Source of the DNA: Gemmatimonadota bacterium
Lineage (GTDB): Bacteria; Gemmatimonadota; Gemmatimonadetes; Gemmatimonadales; Gemmatimonadaceae
Assembly (NCBI GenBank): GCA_027307165.1
Contig: DAHUXM010000034.1
Coordinates: 186,001-250,000 of the forward strand
Direction: 5' to 3'
DNA length: 64,000 bases
The translations under genes were made by a program, and so were the position numbers. This document shows, one piece after another, positions 35,062-45,019 of the stretch. The notes under the pieces were generated by a model. That model ran no database searches. It was not told where the DNA came from and worked only from the letters and a program-made list of their open reading frames with translations. Each line of letters begins with the position of its first letter. Position 1 is the stretch's first letter.

Positions 35062-37308
35062 TTACTGCTGCTGCGCCGTCAAAAGGTCCGCCAGACCGGT
35101 GCCATTGGCGACGCGCTGCGTTGTCGCCATCACCTTCTGCGCATCGGCCTGACGGCCGACCTGGAGCAACGCTTCGGAGAGCACTGCACCCGTCCGAACG
35201 TACACGTACGGAATCCCAACCGAGGGCCGGTCCACCCAGCCGTGACGCGCGGCGAGTGACTTGGGCGCGTCGAAGCTCTTGGTCCAGAGTGAGTACGTCG
35301 TCGCGATGTCGAACCATCCGTCGCCGGGCAGATGCACGATCGTCGAAGACGCGGTTGGCGGAGTCGCTACGAGCTTCCGCGCCAGCCCGGTCGTCAGGAG
35401 ATTGTTGCCGAAGCCCATCTCGTCCGGATAGCTGCCATCGGTACGACTGAAATACACCGGAGTCGACGGAAATGCGTCGCGAATTATGTAGAGCACGAAG
35501 AGGTCGGCGCGCTCGAGGCCGTGAAAGCCGCCGCCGAGGTCGCGTGGGTGCACCGAGAAGTGAAATCCGCTCCTGGTGTTGAGATCCTGCGGTGCATCGA
35601 GCGCAACTGCGGGTGGTACCGAATCCGATTGCGTGTAGCTGAGATCGATTATCGGCTTGGTCGGACGTGTCCACGTGCGACCCGCGTATGCGGGGGGGCC
35701 GTTCGCGACGTCGTACGGTCGGATAGGATTACGGATCAGCTGACGCGTGTACCAGTCGGTGTTGAGCAGCGACGTGCACAGTACGGTGACGTCAGGCCTT
35801 ATGTGCTCCACTTCCTGAGCGTACCAGAGAGGGAAGGTATCGTTGTCGCCCACGGTGATGAGCACGCCGTAAGGCTCGACGGATTCGAGCAGGTCGTGCG
35901 CGAAGTCACGCGTGTCCGTCTGCCCATGCCGCGATGCGGAGCTCCAGTTGCCCCACAGCGGAATCACGGCAAGCAGCAGCAGTGGCGACGCCGCCATCCA
36001 ACTGGACTGGCGGGGAACTTCCACCGTCTCGGTTCCCATGCGCACCGGATCCGATCCGAACATCTGGGCGAGTCGCTCCCAGACGTTGAACAGTCCGAGC
36101 GCTACCCACACGCTCCACGCACTGAAGCTCCATAGATAGAAATAATCTCGATCACGAACTTCGCGCGGTACGGCGTCGCCAAGCTCGGGTGCCTGCGAAT
36201 AGCCGTACTTGAAGTTCATGTAGTAGATCAGCACCAGCGTCACGGTGAAGATCAGCGGGCCGAAGAACCAGAAACTTCGTCGGTCTCGTTGCCAGTGCAC
36301 CCATCCGCCAAGCAATCCCAATAGCAGGAATACCCACGCGAGCGCTTCCTGAGCGGCTGCATGCGTACCATTGGCGTCCCGCAGCCACTGCCACCGGAAG
36401 TACGTCCACCACATGCCGATCTGCGCCGTGAACGGAATCTGCCTGTCCGTGAGCGCGGGCTTGCCGTACTGAGTGCGGTTGAAGTTGTACATGAACCGGT
36501 CGTACGTCAGCTTGCTGAACGTACAATCCGCTGCGATCTTCGTCACGCAGCCCGTAGTCTCGCCTTCATTGATTCTTGGGAAGTATGCGGATCTGATCGG
36601 CTGCGTGAGGAACGGTGTCATTCCGAGCACGATTGCGAACAATCCGGCCAGCAGGAGCTTCCAGCGCAGAAAGGTGCGCGGACGGATCACGAGCACTGCA
36701 ACGAACACCGCCGGCAACGCCAGGAAGCCGGCCATGTGATTCGCGTAGCCGAGTCCGCTCAGATATGCCACGAGCACGAGCAAGCGATCGGCCCTGGGTC
36801 CGTCGGGATCGTCACACCAGCGCACGGTCAGCCACGCAACGATCGCCATGCCAACGAGCGAGACGGTGTAGACTTTCTCGTTGACGACCGACTGCGCCCA
36901 CACGGTAAATGCGGTCGAGCCGATGAGCGCGGCGAGCGCGCCGCCCGCGAGCCGTTGCCATTTACGCGGCAGCCAGCCGGCAAGCACACGCTCCGCGATC
37001 AGGAACCACATTCCCGCGGACACCGCGCTGCACAGCGCAGCGAGGATATTGATTCGCATCGCCACGTTCGGCGCGATGGGCAGGATCGAGAAGAACCGCC
37101 CGAGAATCACGAAGAACGGGTTGCCGGGTGGGTGCGGAAGGCCGAACGTGAAGGCCGCGGCGATGTACTCGCTCGTGTCCCACATTGCAGTGGATGGGGA
37201 CAGGGTGACGAGGTACAGAACGAAGACCAGCGTTGCGGCGATCGCAGCCGCCCCGTAGGACGGGCGGTAATCGGCTTCCGCGGTTGTTGTGGCTGTGGTT
37301 GCAGACAT
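35062..37308 (-). CDS. DUF2723 membrane protein (O-mannosyltransferase/TMEM260-like)
   Basis: This 748-residue protein has about ten N-terminal membrane segments and a luminal-type C-terminal half. The early LSPSTAMWDTSEYIAAA loop has the Asp seen in GT-C glycosyltransferases, and HPPGNPFFVILGR is typical of DUF2723. Relatives include TMEM260, an O-mannosyltransferase of eukaryotes; a role in protein or lipid glycosylation is inferred. It starts 15 bases after purH and ends the valS-to-purH gene run. Confidence 0.85.
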   Translation of the reverse strand: MSATTATTTAEADYRPSYGAAAIAATLVFVLYLVTLSPSTAMWDTSEYIAAAFTFGLPHPPGNPFFVILGRFFSILPIAPNVAMRINILAALCSAVSAGMWFLIAERVLAGWLPRKWQRLAGGALAALIGSTAFTVWAQSVVNEKVYTVSLVGMAIVAWLTVRWCDDPDGPRADRLLVLVAYLSGLGYANHMAGFLALPAVFVAVLVIRPRTFLRWKLLLAGLFAIVLGMTPFLTQPIRSAYFPRINEGETTGCVTKIAADCTFSKLTYDRFMYNFNRTQYGKPALTDRQIPFTAQIGMWWTYFRWQWLRDANGTHAAAQEALAWVFLLLGLLGGWVHWQRDRRSFWFFGPLIFTVTLVLIYYMNFKYGYSQAPELGDAVPREVRDRDYFYLWSFSAWSVWVALGLFNVWERLAQMFGSDPVRMGTETVEVPRQSSWMAASPLLLLAVIPLWGNWSSASRHGQTDTRDFAHDLLESVEPYGVLITVGDNDTFPLWYAQEVEHIRPDVTVLCTSLLNTDWYTRQLIRNPIRPYDVANGPPAYAGRTWTRPTKPIIDLSYTQSDSVPPAVALDAPQDLNTRSGFHFSVHPRDLGGGFHGLERADLFVLYIIRDAFPSTPVYFSRTDGSYPDEMGFGNNLLTTGLARKLVATPPTASSTIVHLPGDGWFDIATTYSLWTKSFDAPKSLAARHGWVDRPSVGIPYVYVRTGAVLSEALLQVGRQADAQKVMATTQRVANGTGLADLLTAQQQ

Positions 37309-37323
37309 GGGCAGAAAGATAGG

Positions 37324-38856
37324 CTAGTGGCGGAACTGGCGTTGACCGGTAAATACCATCGCGATCCCGTGCTCGTTCGCCGCCGCAATGACTTCCGCGT
37401 CTCTGATGGAACCGCCGGGCTGGACGATCGCCGTGACACCGGCCTCGGCGGCATGATCCACGCCGTCGCGGAAGGGGAAGTACGCGTCGGAGCCAAGCGC
37501 CGCTCCAGCGGTTTCATGGCCGGCGTTGTGCGCCTTGTGAACGGAGAGGAACGACGCGTCCACGCGCGACATCTGGCCGGCTCCGATCCCGATGGTGGCG
37601 CCGTCTCGCACGAGCACTATGGCGTTCGACTTGACGCTCGCGACAGCCTGCCACGCGAAGGCGAGGTCGTCGCGCTCGCGATCGGTCGGTGTCCGGTTGG
37701 TAACGACTCTCCAGTGAGCGTACGGGATGGGCTCCGGTGCGCGGTCCTGCACCAGGAGACCGCCGCGCACACGCTTGAAATCGTACGAGCCGCGCGGCCA
37801 CGCCGCGGTTCCTTCGAGCACGCGAAGGTTCTTCTTCTTTCCGAGTATGCTGAGGGCGTCGGGCGAGAACGAAGGAGCGACGATGCACTCGACGAAAAGG
37901 CTGGACAGCGCTTCGGCTGCCGCCGTATCGACCGGCGCGGTGAAGGCGATCACCGAGCCGAACGCCGATTGCGGATCGCAGGCGAGCGCCTTCTGATATG
38001 CCTCGAGCGGTGACGCGCCGATCGCGAGGCCGCACGGCGTTGTGTGTTTGACGATCGCGCAACAGATCTGTCCCGAGAATGCATCGGCTGCGAGCAGCGC
38101 GCCTTCGAGGTCGAGCAGATTGTTGAAGCTCAACTCCTTGCCGCCGTGCTGCACCAGGGCGTCGAGTCCGCGTCCCCTGGATTCGACGTAGAACGCCGCG
38201 CGTTGACCTGGATTCTCTCCGTATCTCAACGTCTGCGATCGCTCGAGCGCGATTACGAGCGAGTCGGCAAACCGATCGCCGCGCTCGGACGCAAACCAGG
38301 CAGCTATCGCCCCGTCATATGCAGCCGTGTGCTCGAATACTTTTGCAGCGAGACGCTTGCGCAGGTCCCTGTCGTCGTCCTTCGCCTGCAATGTTGCCAG
38401 GACGCGAGTGTAATCGGCGGGATCGCAAATCACAGTCACCGCGTCGAAATTCTTGGCCGCCGATCGAAGCATTGCAGGGCCGCCTATGTCGATCTGCTCG
38501 ACGACGTCATCGGCACTCACGTCGGCGCGTGCCGCGGTTTCTCTGAACGGATAGAGATTGACTGCGACGAGATCGATCCACGGAATCGCGTGAATGCGAA
38601 CGGTCTCGGCGTGTTCGTCGGAATCGCGACGCGCCAGAAGTCCCCCGTGAATCAGAGGATGCAGCGTCTTGACGCGGCCGTCCAGCATTTCGGGAAACTG
38701 TGTGAGATCGCTTACGTCGCGAACGGTGAGGCCTGCGGTGCGCAAGGCGCGCGACGTTCCGCCGGTCGACACGAGATCCCAGCCGAGCTCGACGAGTCCA
38801 CGTGCGAATTCCACGAGGCCGGTCTTATCGGAGACTGATAGTAAGGCGAGAGGCAT
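37324..38856 (-). CDS. purH: Bifunctional AICAR transformylase / IMP cyclohydrolase
   Basis: This 510-residue protein has the N-terminal cyclohydrolase domain ([35 protein letters not shown]) and the transformylase domain with KHTTPCG and SDAYFPFRD. It does the last two steps of IMP synthesis. Length is standard. purN is 15 bases upstream. Confidence 0.97.
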   Translation of the reverse strand: MPLALLSVSDKTGLVEFARGLVELGWDLVSTGGTSRALRTAGLTVRDVSDLTQFPEMLDGRVKTLHPLIHGGLLARRDSDEHAETVRIHAIPWIDLVAVNLYPFRETAARADVSADDVVEQIDIGGPAMLRSAAKNFDAVTVICDPADYTRVLATLQAKDDDRDLRKRLAAKVFEHTAAYDGAIAAWFASERGDRFADSLVIALERSQTLRYGENPGQRAAFYVESRGRGLDALVQHGGKELSFNNLLDLEGALLAADAFSGQICCAIVKHTTPCGLAIGASPLEAYQKALACDPQSAFGSVIAFTAPVDTAAAEALSSLFVECIVAPSFSPDALSILGKKKNLRVLEGTAAWPRGSYDFKRVRGGLLVQDRAPEPIPYAHWRVVTNRTPTDRERDDLAFAWQAVASVKSNAIVLVRDGATIGIGAGQMSRVDASFLSVHKAHNAGHETAGAALGSDAYFPFRDGVDHAAEAGVTAIVQPGGSIRDAEVIAAANEHGIAMVFTGQRQFRH

Positions 38857-38871
38857 GATGTATGTCCGTAT

Positions 38872-39465
38872 TCAGCGCGTGCTATCGTCGGCAACGACGG
38901 TAGCGGCAAGCGCATCGATGATTCGGGGGAAGATGATGTGCTCGATGCGCAGCACCCGTGCCGCAAGGGCATCGGGGGTGTCGTTTTCGAGCACGGGGAC
39001 GGGCCATGTCGCGAGCGGGTGGCCGTCGTCGTATAGTTCAGTGACCAGGTGTACAGTTACGGCGGACTCGCGCAGTCCTGCTGCAAGCACCGCTTCGTGC
39101 ACGCGCACACCGTACATGCCCGCCCCGCCAAAGGCGGGGAGCGGGCCAGGGTGCACGTTTACTATCCGGCCGCTGTAGTGCGCGATCACGCCGGGTGGCA
39201 CGAGACGCAGATATCCGGCGAGCGCAATCAACTGGATGTTGTGCCCGGTGAGGATGCGCATGAGATCGTCTTCCGAACGGGCATCGAACACCAGCGCCTC
39301 GATTCCGGCAACGCGCGCTCGATCGAGGGCACCAGCGCTGGCCCGGTTCGACGCGACTACCACCACTTCGCCGCAGGCCGCGTCACCCAGCGCTGCAAAG
39401 TGGTCCAGTATCGCCTGCAGGTTGGTCCCACCGCCGGATGCGAGAACCGCGATCCGCGTCTTCAC
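38872..39465 (-). CDS. purN: Phosphoribosylglycinamide formyltransferase
   Basis: The GTG at 39465 (GTGA overlap with the gmhB stop) gives 197 residues starting with KTRIAVLASGGGTNLQA, the normal PurN start. The upstream extension to 39543 is shadow. The VNVHPGPLPAFGG motif has the catalytic His, and an Asp sits in the later YDDG segment. It formylates GAR with 10-formyl-THF. Confidence 0.95.
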   Translation of the reverse strand: MKTRIAVLASGGGTNLQAILDHFAALGDAACGEVVVVASNRASAGALDRARVAGIEALVFDARSEDDLMRILTGHNIQLIALAGYLRLVPPGVIAHYSGRIVNVHPGPLPAFGGAGMYGVRVHEAVLAAGLRESAVTVHLVTELYDDGHPLATWPVPVLENDTPDALAARVLRIEHIIFPRIIDALAATVVADDSTR

Positions 39466-40022
39466 AGTTGATCGGGCCCAAGCAGCACGTCGATCGCATC
39501 GGCAAGCGATGCAACGATGGTGACCTTCTCGTCCCTCGCGCATTCGACGTCTTCTGGCGGCGTGGTGGGTCCGCTGATCAGCACCGGCGTACCGCCAAGC
39601 TGATGAAACGGCTGGACGTCACGCCACCGGTCGCCAATGTAGCTCGGTGCACTCATGTCGAGTGCGTGCTCGGCGACCGCGCGCTCGAACAGCGCGATGC
39701 CGGGCTTGCGGCAACTGCACGGTCCTGTAAAAGAGGGATGATCGGGGCAGAAATACGTTGCGTCGATCATCGCGCCACTGTCGTGCAGCAGGTCGTCGAG
39801 GCGCCGCTGCGTGAGCAGATAGTCGTCCACCGTGAAACTGCCACGCCCGATTCCGGATTGATTCGTGATCACGATCACCGGGATGCCTGCGTCGTTGAGG
39901 CGTGTAATCGCGCGTGCGGCGCCGGCAAGGAGCTCGACATCCTCCGGGCGAGACAGGTAGCCCACGTCGCGAATGATGGTTCCGTCCCGATCCAGAAAGA
40001 CAGTTGTTGGCGCCTGGCTCAT
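39462..40022 (-). CDS. gmhB: D-glycero-beta-D-manno-heptose 1,7-bisphosphate 7-phosphatase
   Basis: This 186-residue HAD phosphatase has the DRDGT nucleophile motif (11-15), a VITNQSG motif and a CPDHP...CSCRKP zinc loop typical of GmhB. It removes the 7-phosphate of heptose bisphosphate on the way to ADP-heptose. A histidinol-phosphatase role is a weaker alternative. It overlaps purN, an unrelated pathway. Confidence 0.9.
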   Translation of the reverse strand: MSQAPTTVFLDRDGTIIRDVGYLSRPEDVELLAGAARAITRLNDAGIPVIVITNQSGIGRGSFTVDDYLLTQRRLDDLLHDSGAMIDATYFCPDHPSFTGPCSCRKPGIALFERAVAEHALDMSAPSYIGDRWRDVQPFHQLGGTPVLISGPTTPPEDVECARDEKVTIVASLADAIDVLLGPDQL

Positions 40023-40092
40023 CGAGGGTTACGGCGCGCGACGGTTCGCAGGACTGTGCGTGGGGTGCTGCATGCGATGCACATCAGATTGC

Positions 40093-41304
40093 TCATCGCG
40101 CTGGTCGCACGCGTCGAGTGGTATCGGGCGAGGCGGGCCTGGGCGCTGGTTCCTTCGATGCGCGTGGCTTTTCCGGTTTCGGTACCGTGAAGGTCCGGTC
40201 GGACGACAGCTTGCGACCCGTCGGTCCCGTCGCATTCAGTACGTCGAGACGATAAGCTGCACCCGCCTGCAGAGGCTTCGCAACGACGATGATCACGTTG
40301 CGCGAGAGCAGCGGGCGGGTAGGCTTCGGCAACACGATCCGCGCTGGTGCGGGACGCCGCTGTGGCACCGGGATCACCGATTGCTGCGCAGGAACGGGTA
40401 GCGGCAAGGGCAGTGCGTGAGCGGTGTCCTGCTGCTGCATCGCCTTCACCGATACGATCGCGACACGCGACGAGTCCGGCGCAGTGAGCGTGAACTGCGC
40501 TGTCGTGAGCGGTACGCGTGGATCTATGGGCGTATCGAAGCTTGCGTCCAGGGTCACCGAATCCCGCACGCTCACACTTCCGAGCCTGGGTCCGGTCGAG
40601 TCGTGTGCAAAGGTGAGAATCTCGAGGTTGAGCGAATCGGCGAGGTCGACAATCGTCGTGTCGAATGCCTCTCCGGGATCGAGGCCGCGATTCCTGTTGG
40701 CGTCGGCATAGCCACGAACGTCATAGCGCGCGGGCGGAAGTCCGACGAGGCGGTAGTGACCGATCGAATCCGACGCCGTTATGTAAACCACCGACGTATC
40801 GCTCTGGGGCCGCACTTCGATCATGCCGCTGGTGACAGGGAGCCCGGAAAGCCAGTCGAAAATCGTGCCTCTGATCGACGTGTTAGGAATCGATGGACCG
40901 GTCGAAAAGGTTACGACGGTCGGCGTCGTGCGCACGTTGCCGCGAAGGTCGGCGATGCCCGGAAGTATCGTGACAGTGTAAGTCGTGTTTGCGCGCCAGC
41001 CCTTGGGCGGATGAATGCTGAGCGACGACCGATGCCACTCGACGTCAGGCTTTCCGCGCTGAGGCGAAATAAGTACCAGGTCACCGAGAGTCGTTGCTCC
41101 GGCAGGATGCTCCGAGATCACCTCGTCGAAGTGAATCACGAAATCCTTCCCGCGCACGCCGACGCTGTTCGTGTCCGGCTGGATGCGCGTGATCGCGGGC
41201 GGCGTGTGACGTTCGGGGCCGCCCGGCGGAACGCCCGGAGATGCGCACGCAAACAGTGCGAGCATCGTCAGTGCGTTGAAGACGCTGCTGCGTCGTACCC
41301 TCAA
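40093..41304 (-). CDS. Ig-like (Big_5) domain lipoprotein
   Basis: I choose the TTG at 41304, which overlaps the valS TGA (TTGA) and gives a perfect lipoprotein signal (basic MRVRRSS, then LTMLALFAC). The upstream ATG frame to 41361 would give a poor signal. The 403-residue product has a Big_5-type Ig domain (about 30-120: PAITRIQPDTNSVGV, GWRANTTYTVTILPGI), a Cna-B/transthyretin-like repeat (YRLVGLPPARYDVRGYAD), and a long Pro/Arg/Ala tail. Similar proteins occur in Bacteroidota-like bacteria. Ligand unknown. Confidence 0.8.
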   Translation of the reverse strand: MRVRRSSVFNALTMLALFACASPGVPPGGPERHTPPAITRIQPDTNSVGVRGKDFVIHFDEVISEHPAGATTLGDLVLISPQRGKPDVEWHRSSLSIHPPKGWRANTTYTVTILPGIADLRGNVRTTPTVVTFSTGPSIPNTSIRGTIFDWLSGLPVTSGMIEVRPQSDTSVVYITASDSIGHYRLVGLPPARYDVRGYADANRNRGLDPGEAFDTTIVDLADSLNLEILTFAHDSTGPRLGSVSVRDSVTLDASFDTPIDPRVPLTTAQFTLTAPDSSRVAIVSVKAMQQQDTAHALPLPLPVPAQQSVIPVPQRRPAPARIVLPKPTRPLLSRNVIIVVAKPLQAGAAYRLDVLNATGPTGRKLSSDRTFTVPKPEKPRASKEPAPRPASPDTTRRVRPAR

Positions 41305-44057
41305 GTACCAGCCCCGAGTGTGACGACTTTCTTGCGCAACGCCTCGGCGCGCGCGGACCACTCTCGCTCCTTGGCGCGTTCGGCATCGACGATATGCGCA
41401 GGTGCACGGCTGGTAAAGGACTCATTGGCGAGCCTGCCGCGCAGTGCAGCAATCTGGCCCTCCAGCTGATTCAACTCGACTTCGAGCTTGCGTCGCTCCT
41501 GCTCGAGATCGACGAGGCCGCCGAGCGAGATGACGAGATCGCTTCCGTCAGCGAGCAAGGTGTGCACGGCGGGCCCATCGACTCGACCAGAAACCGTCAA
41601 CGTCGCGCGCGCGAGCTGTCCGATCAGTCCGGCCTCTGTGATGTACAACTCCGGAGTCGGCGTGGCCACGACGACTGCATGAACGACCTTGCCCGGTGTA
41701 ACTCCATATTCCGCGCGCATTGCACGCAGGGCGTCGACACATTCACGCACGCGCTCGAATTCCGGGGCGCCCGCGCGCATGGGTGACGCGAGCGGCCACG
41801 CCGCGGTGCAGAGAAGCGCAGAATCCTTAGCCGCTCGCTCCGGCAGTCGTTGCCACAGCGCTTCGGTGATGAACGGAATCACGGGATGCAAAAGTCGCAA
41901 CGCGGCGTCGAAGACGTGCACGAGCACCGCGCGCGCAACGTCGCGGTCATCGCCTTCTGTCGCGACTCGGCTCTTGACGCTTTCCAGATACCAGTCGGCC
42001 AGCTCGTTCCACACGAAACGCCGCGCTGTCTCGGCGTACTCGTTCAATCGCAGTCCAGCGTGCAACTCGCTCCGATCCCACGTGGTACCGGTTGGACGTG
42101 CCGGGCCCAGCGCAGCGTCACATTCCGCAATCGCGACGTTGAGACGGTCGAGAATCCAGCGGTCGGCGCGCGCGAGCCGCGAGTCCTGGATGTCGCTTAC
42201 AGAAGCGACGGGCTCGTCACCAACCTTGGTGAGAAGAAAGCGTCCGATGTTCCAGAGCTTTGTCGCGAAATTGCGGCCTGGCGCGAACGAGCGGTCCAGA
42301 TCACCCGGATCGAGTACCAGATCCGCACCCATGCCCATTCCCGAGATCACGGTGTAGCGCAACGCATCGGCACCATACAGACGCACGACGTCGAGCGGAT
42401 CGATCCCGTTACCAAGTGACTTGGACATCTTCACATGGTTTGTGTCGCGAACCGTTCCGTGCAGATAGATCGTGTGAAACGGAGCGTCGCCCATGAAGGC
42501 GTAACCAGCCATCACCATGCGCGCGACCCAGAAGAACAGAATCTCCGGTGCGGTAACGAGATCGTCGGTCGGATAGAACGCCCTGAGATCGGCTGCATCC
42601 GTGTTCGGCCAACCGAGCGTGGAAAACGGCCAGAGCCAGGAAGAAAACCATGTATCCAGCACATCCTCGTCCTGTCGGACCGGACCGCCGCAATTGGGAC
42701 ACGAGGTGACGTCCGTGCGGCTCACCGTCACACAGCCGTGATTCACGCAATACCAGACTGGAATGCGATGTCCCCACCAGAGCTGACGCGAAATATTCCA
42801 GTCGCGAATCCCTTCCAGCCAGTTCACATACACCGCTTCCCATCGCTCCGGGAGGATGCGAATGCGTCCGGTTCGCACGCCCTCGAGTGCCGGCGCAGCG
42901 AGCTCGCGCATGCGCACGAACCACTGGTCCGAAAGGCGCGGCTCCACAACCGTTCCACAACGATAGCAATGTCGCACTGCGTGTTGATGTGCCTCGACCT
43001 TCGCGAGGGCGCCGCTTTCCTTGAGCATCGCGACGATGCGGTCGCGCGCCTCGAATCGCTCCACGCCACGCAGGTCGGGCGGAACACGTCCCTCGGCATC
43101 CGTAACGTTGTCGACGTTGCCTTCCGACGTCATGATCACCGGCATCGGGAGCGCATGGCGCTTGCCAACTTCGAAATCGTTGGGGTCGTGCGCGGGCGTG
43201 ATCTTGACGACACCCGTGCCGAAGGCGGGATCGGCGTACGCATCCGCAATTATCGGAATCTCGATCCCGGCTATCGGGAGAATGACGGTCCTGCCGATCA
43301 GCGATGCGTATCGCTCGTCATCCGGGTTCACCGCCAGTGCGACGTCGCCGAGCATCGTTTCGGGGCGCGTGGTCGCAACGGTGAGCCACTTGCCTGGCTC
43401 TCCGACTATCGCGTATCTGATGTGGTACAGCGAGCCCGCTTCCTCGTCGTGCTCCGCTTCCTCGTCGCTCAATGACGTGAGACATCGCGGACACCAGTGG
43501 ATGACGCGATGCCCCCGGTAAATGAGTCCCCGCTCGTGCAGCTGCACGAATGCTTCGCGCACCGCGATCGACAGCTCCGGCGACAGCGTGTACGCAGTGC
43601 GCGACCAGTCGCACGACGCGCCGATCGATCGCAACTGTTCGAGGATCGCGCCGCCCGTGTCGGCGACGAACTCCATCGTGCGTGCGATGAATGCGTCGCG
43701 GCCGAGGTCGAAGCGTGTCTTTCCCTCGCTCGCCAGCAACTTCTCCACGATGTTCTGCGTCGCGATGCCGGCGTGGTCGGTGCCGGGGAGCCAGAGCGTT
43801 TCGTCGCCGCACATGCGACGCCAGCGCGCAATCACGTCCTGCACGGTGTTGTTCAATCCGTGGCCGACGTGCAGCACCGCGGTGACGTTTGGCGGCGGCA
43901 TCACTATCGTGAAGGGCGTGCGATCTCCGCCGCTGCGAGTGGAGCGGGCGGCATCGGCCGTAAATGCATCGGCGGCGAGCCAGCGCTCATACCACTCGCG
44001 CTCGGTCGCCGCCGGATCGTACTGAGCTGGAATCTCAGCTGTCGGGGGCGTGGTCAT
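41301..44057 (-). CDS. valS: Valyl-tRNA synthetase
   Basis: This 918-residue class Ia synthetase has the HIGH-like VLHVGHG after PPPNVT and the KMSKSLGNG motif. It also has an editing (CP1) domain with TTRPETMLGD, and the C-terminal coiled-coil arm (LEQERRKLEVELNQLEGQ). Cys pairs near CVNHGC and CPNCGG suggest a zinc site. First gene of the run valS-lipoprotein-gmhB-purN-purH-DUF2723. Confidence 0.97.
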   Translation of the reverse strand: MTTPPTAEIPAQYDPAATEREWYERWLAADAFTADAARSTRSGGDRTPFTIVMPPPNVTAVLHVGHGLNNTVQDVIARWRRMCGDETLWLPGTDHAGIATQNIVEKLLASEGKTRFDLGRDAFIARTMEFVADTGGAILEQLRSIGASCDWSRTAYTLSPELSIAVREAFVQLHERGLIYRGHRVIHWCPRCLTSLSDEEAEHDEEAGSLYHIRYAIVGEPGKWLTVATTRPETMLGDVALAVNPDDERYASLIGRTVILPIAGIEIPIIADAYADPAFGTGVVKITPAHDPNDFEVGKRHALPMPVIMTSEGNVDNVTDAEGRVPPDLRGVERFEARDRIVAMLKESGALAKVEAHQHAVRHCYRCGTVVEPRLSDQWFVRMRELAAPALEGVRTGRIRILPERWEAVYVNWLEGIRDWNISRQLWWGHRIPVWYCVNHGCVTVSRTDVTSCPNCGGPVRQDEDVLDTWFSSWLWPFSTLGWPNTDAADLRAFYPTDDLVTAPEILFFWVARMVMAGYAFMGDAPFHTIYLHGTVRDTNHVKMSKSLGNGIDPLDVVRLYGADALRYTVISGMGMGADLVLDPGDLDRSFAPGRNFATKLWNIGRFLLTKVGDEPVASVSDIQDSRLARADRWILDRLNVAIAECDAALGPARPTGTTWDRSELHAGLRLNEYAETARRFVWNELADWYLESVKSRVATEGDDRDVARAVLVHVFDAALRLLHPVIPFITEALWQRLPERAAKDSALLCTAAWPLASPMRAGAPEFERVRECVDALRAMRAEYGVTPGKVVHAVVVATPTPELYITEAGLIGQLARATLTVSGRVDGPAVHTLLADGSDLVISLGGLVDLEQERRKLEVELNQLEGQIAALRGRLANESFTSRAPAHIVDAERAKEREWSARAEALRKKVVTLGAGT

Positions 44058-44082
44058 TCAACGCCCAATTTAACGCCTGACG

Positions 44083-44155
44083 GTAGTGGCGCGCTCAGAA
44101 CAGATGGTGAGATCGTGACGTCGCGCCGCGCGCCGCGATCTCACCAGGCCACTAC
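44083..44155 (-). terminator. Nested hairpin after the BON-domain gene
   Basis: An outer 8-bp stem (GTAGTGGC / GCCACTAC) overlapping the stop codon encloses a perfect 10-bp stem (GGTGAGATCG / CGATCTCACC). No T-run is seen. Confidence 0.45.
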
Positions 44156-45003
44156 GCGGCGGGCGGTGCCTCTTCGGGATTCGCCACGTTATCCGCCTTG
44201 GGAACGCCGCCCGGCGCAACGGGCGAACCATCCGCGCGGCCGCGCTGCGACGGCGGGCGCTTGTGCCGCGCCACGATTTCATCTACCGGCTCGGCTGCGG
44301 AACGATAGGCCTCGTCCTCGTTCATCCATTTGTCTTCCAGATTCGGCTTGGGATCCACGTTCCGGTCGGCCTCCGAGGAGTCGCCCTGGCGCTTCCGCCC
44401 CATTCCGACGCCCTGGCCCTCCCAGTGTGACTCCGTGAGGCGATCCTCGCCGGCGTCGTAACGGTCCGCCGCATCTTCCATCTGGTCTTCTTCAGATCGT
44501 ATGGCAAGACGGTTGAGCACCGTACCCACTCCGGGGGTGCCGCGGGCCACAGTCACGGCGTGCTCGGCCTCACTTGCCGCATACACCCAGCCGGTGAGCT
44601 CGATGATCCCCTCATCTATGGCGCCGATGTCAATCGCGCGCTCGCTCAGGATGGGATCGTTGTGATATGCCTCGAGGACGCGCTCCTCGAGTTCTTCGAG
44701 AGGCGATAACTCCTCCTCTTCGTCCTCGTCCTCGTCGTAGTCCTCTTCGTCGTATTCGTCATATTCGCTGGCGACGAACTCGTCTTCCTCCTGTGCGCCA
44801 AGCCGCTCGCGCAGCTTTGTGGCGAGAGCAGAGAAGCCGCCGAATTTCTGCGCGACCACGACGCCCGCGGCGATACCTGCCACCGCGCCGATCGCCAGAT
44901 ACACGAGACCCGCACCCGTGCTCGGGCGTTCGTCCTGGTGACGGAAGCGCGGGAGGTCGCGCAACCTGTGGCGGAGGTTTTCCTCAAAGGATAGCTTACG
45001 CAT
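44152..45003 (-). CDS. BON-domain protein with membrane anchor
   Basis: This 283-residue protein has a basic N-terminus and one membrane segment (VYLAIGAVAGIAAGVVVAQ, about 34-52). A long Asp/Glu-rich stretch (about 72-100) precedes a BON domain (LEERVLEAYHNDPIL, IELTGWV, AVTVARGTPGV). A disordered polar tail follows. BON domains usually bind phospholipid or interact within the envelope. Its start is only 16 bases from the divergent thrS start. Confidence 0.78.
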   Translation of the reverse strand: MRKLSFEENLRHRLRDLPRFRHQDERPSTGAGLVYLAIGAVAGIAAGVVVAQKFGGFSALATKLRERLGAQEEDEFVASEYDEYDEEDYDEDEDEEEELSPLEELEERVLEAYHNDPILSERAIDIGAIDEGIIELTGWVYAASEAEHAVTVARGTPGVGTVLNRLAIRSEEDQMEDAADRYDAGEDRLTESHWEGQGVGMGRKRQGDSSEADRNVDPKPNLEDKWMNEDEAYRSAAEPVDEIVARHKRPPSQRGRADGSPVAPGGVPKADNVANPEEAPPAA

Positions 45004-45019
45004 ACGCTCGATTAATTAG

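Noticed and set aside
36361-38013. 550-codon plus-strand frame
   Set aside because: It runs antisense through the DUF2723 gene and purH, is rich in Arg/His/Gly without domains, and is a typical high-GC shadow.
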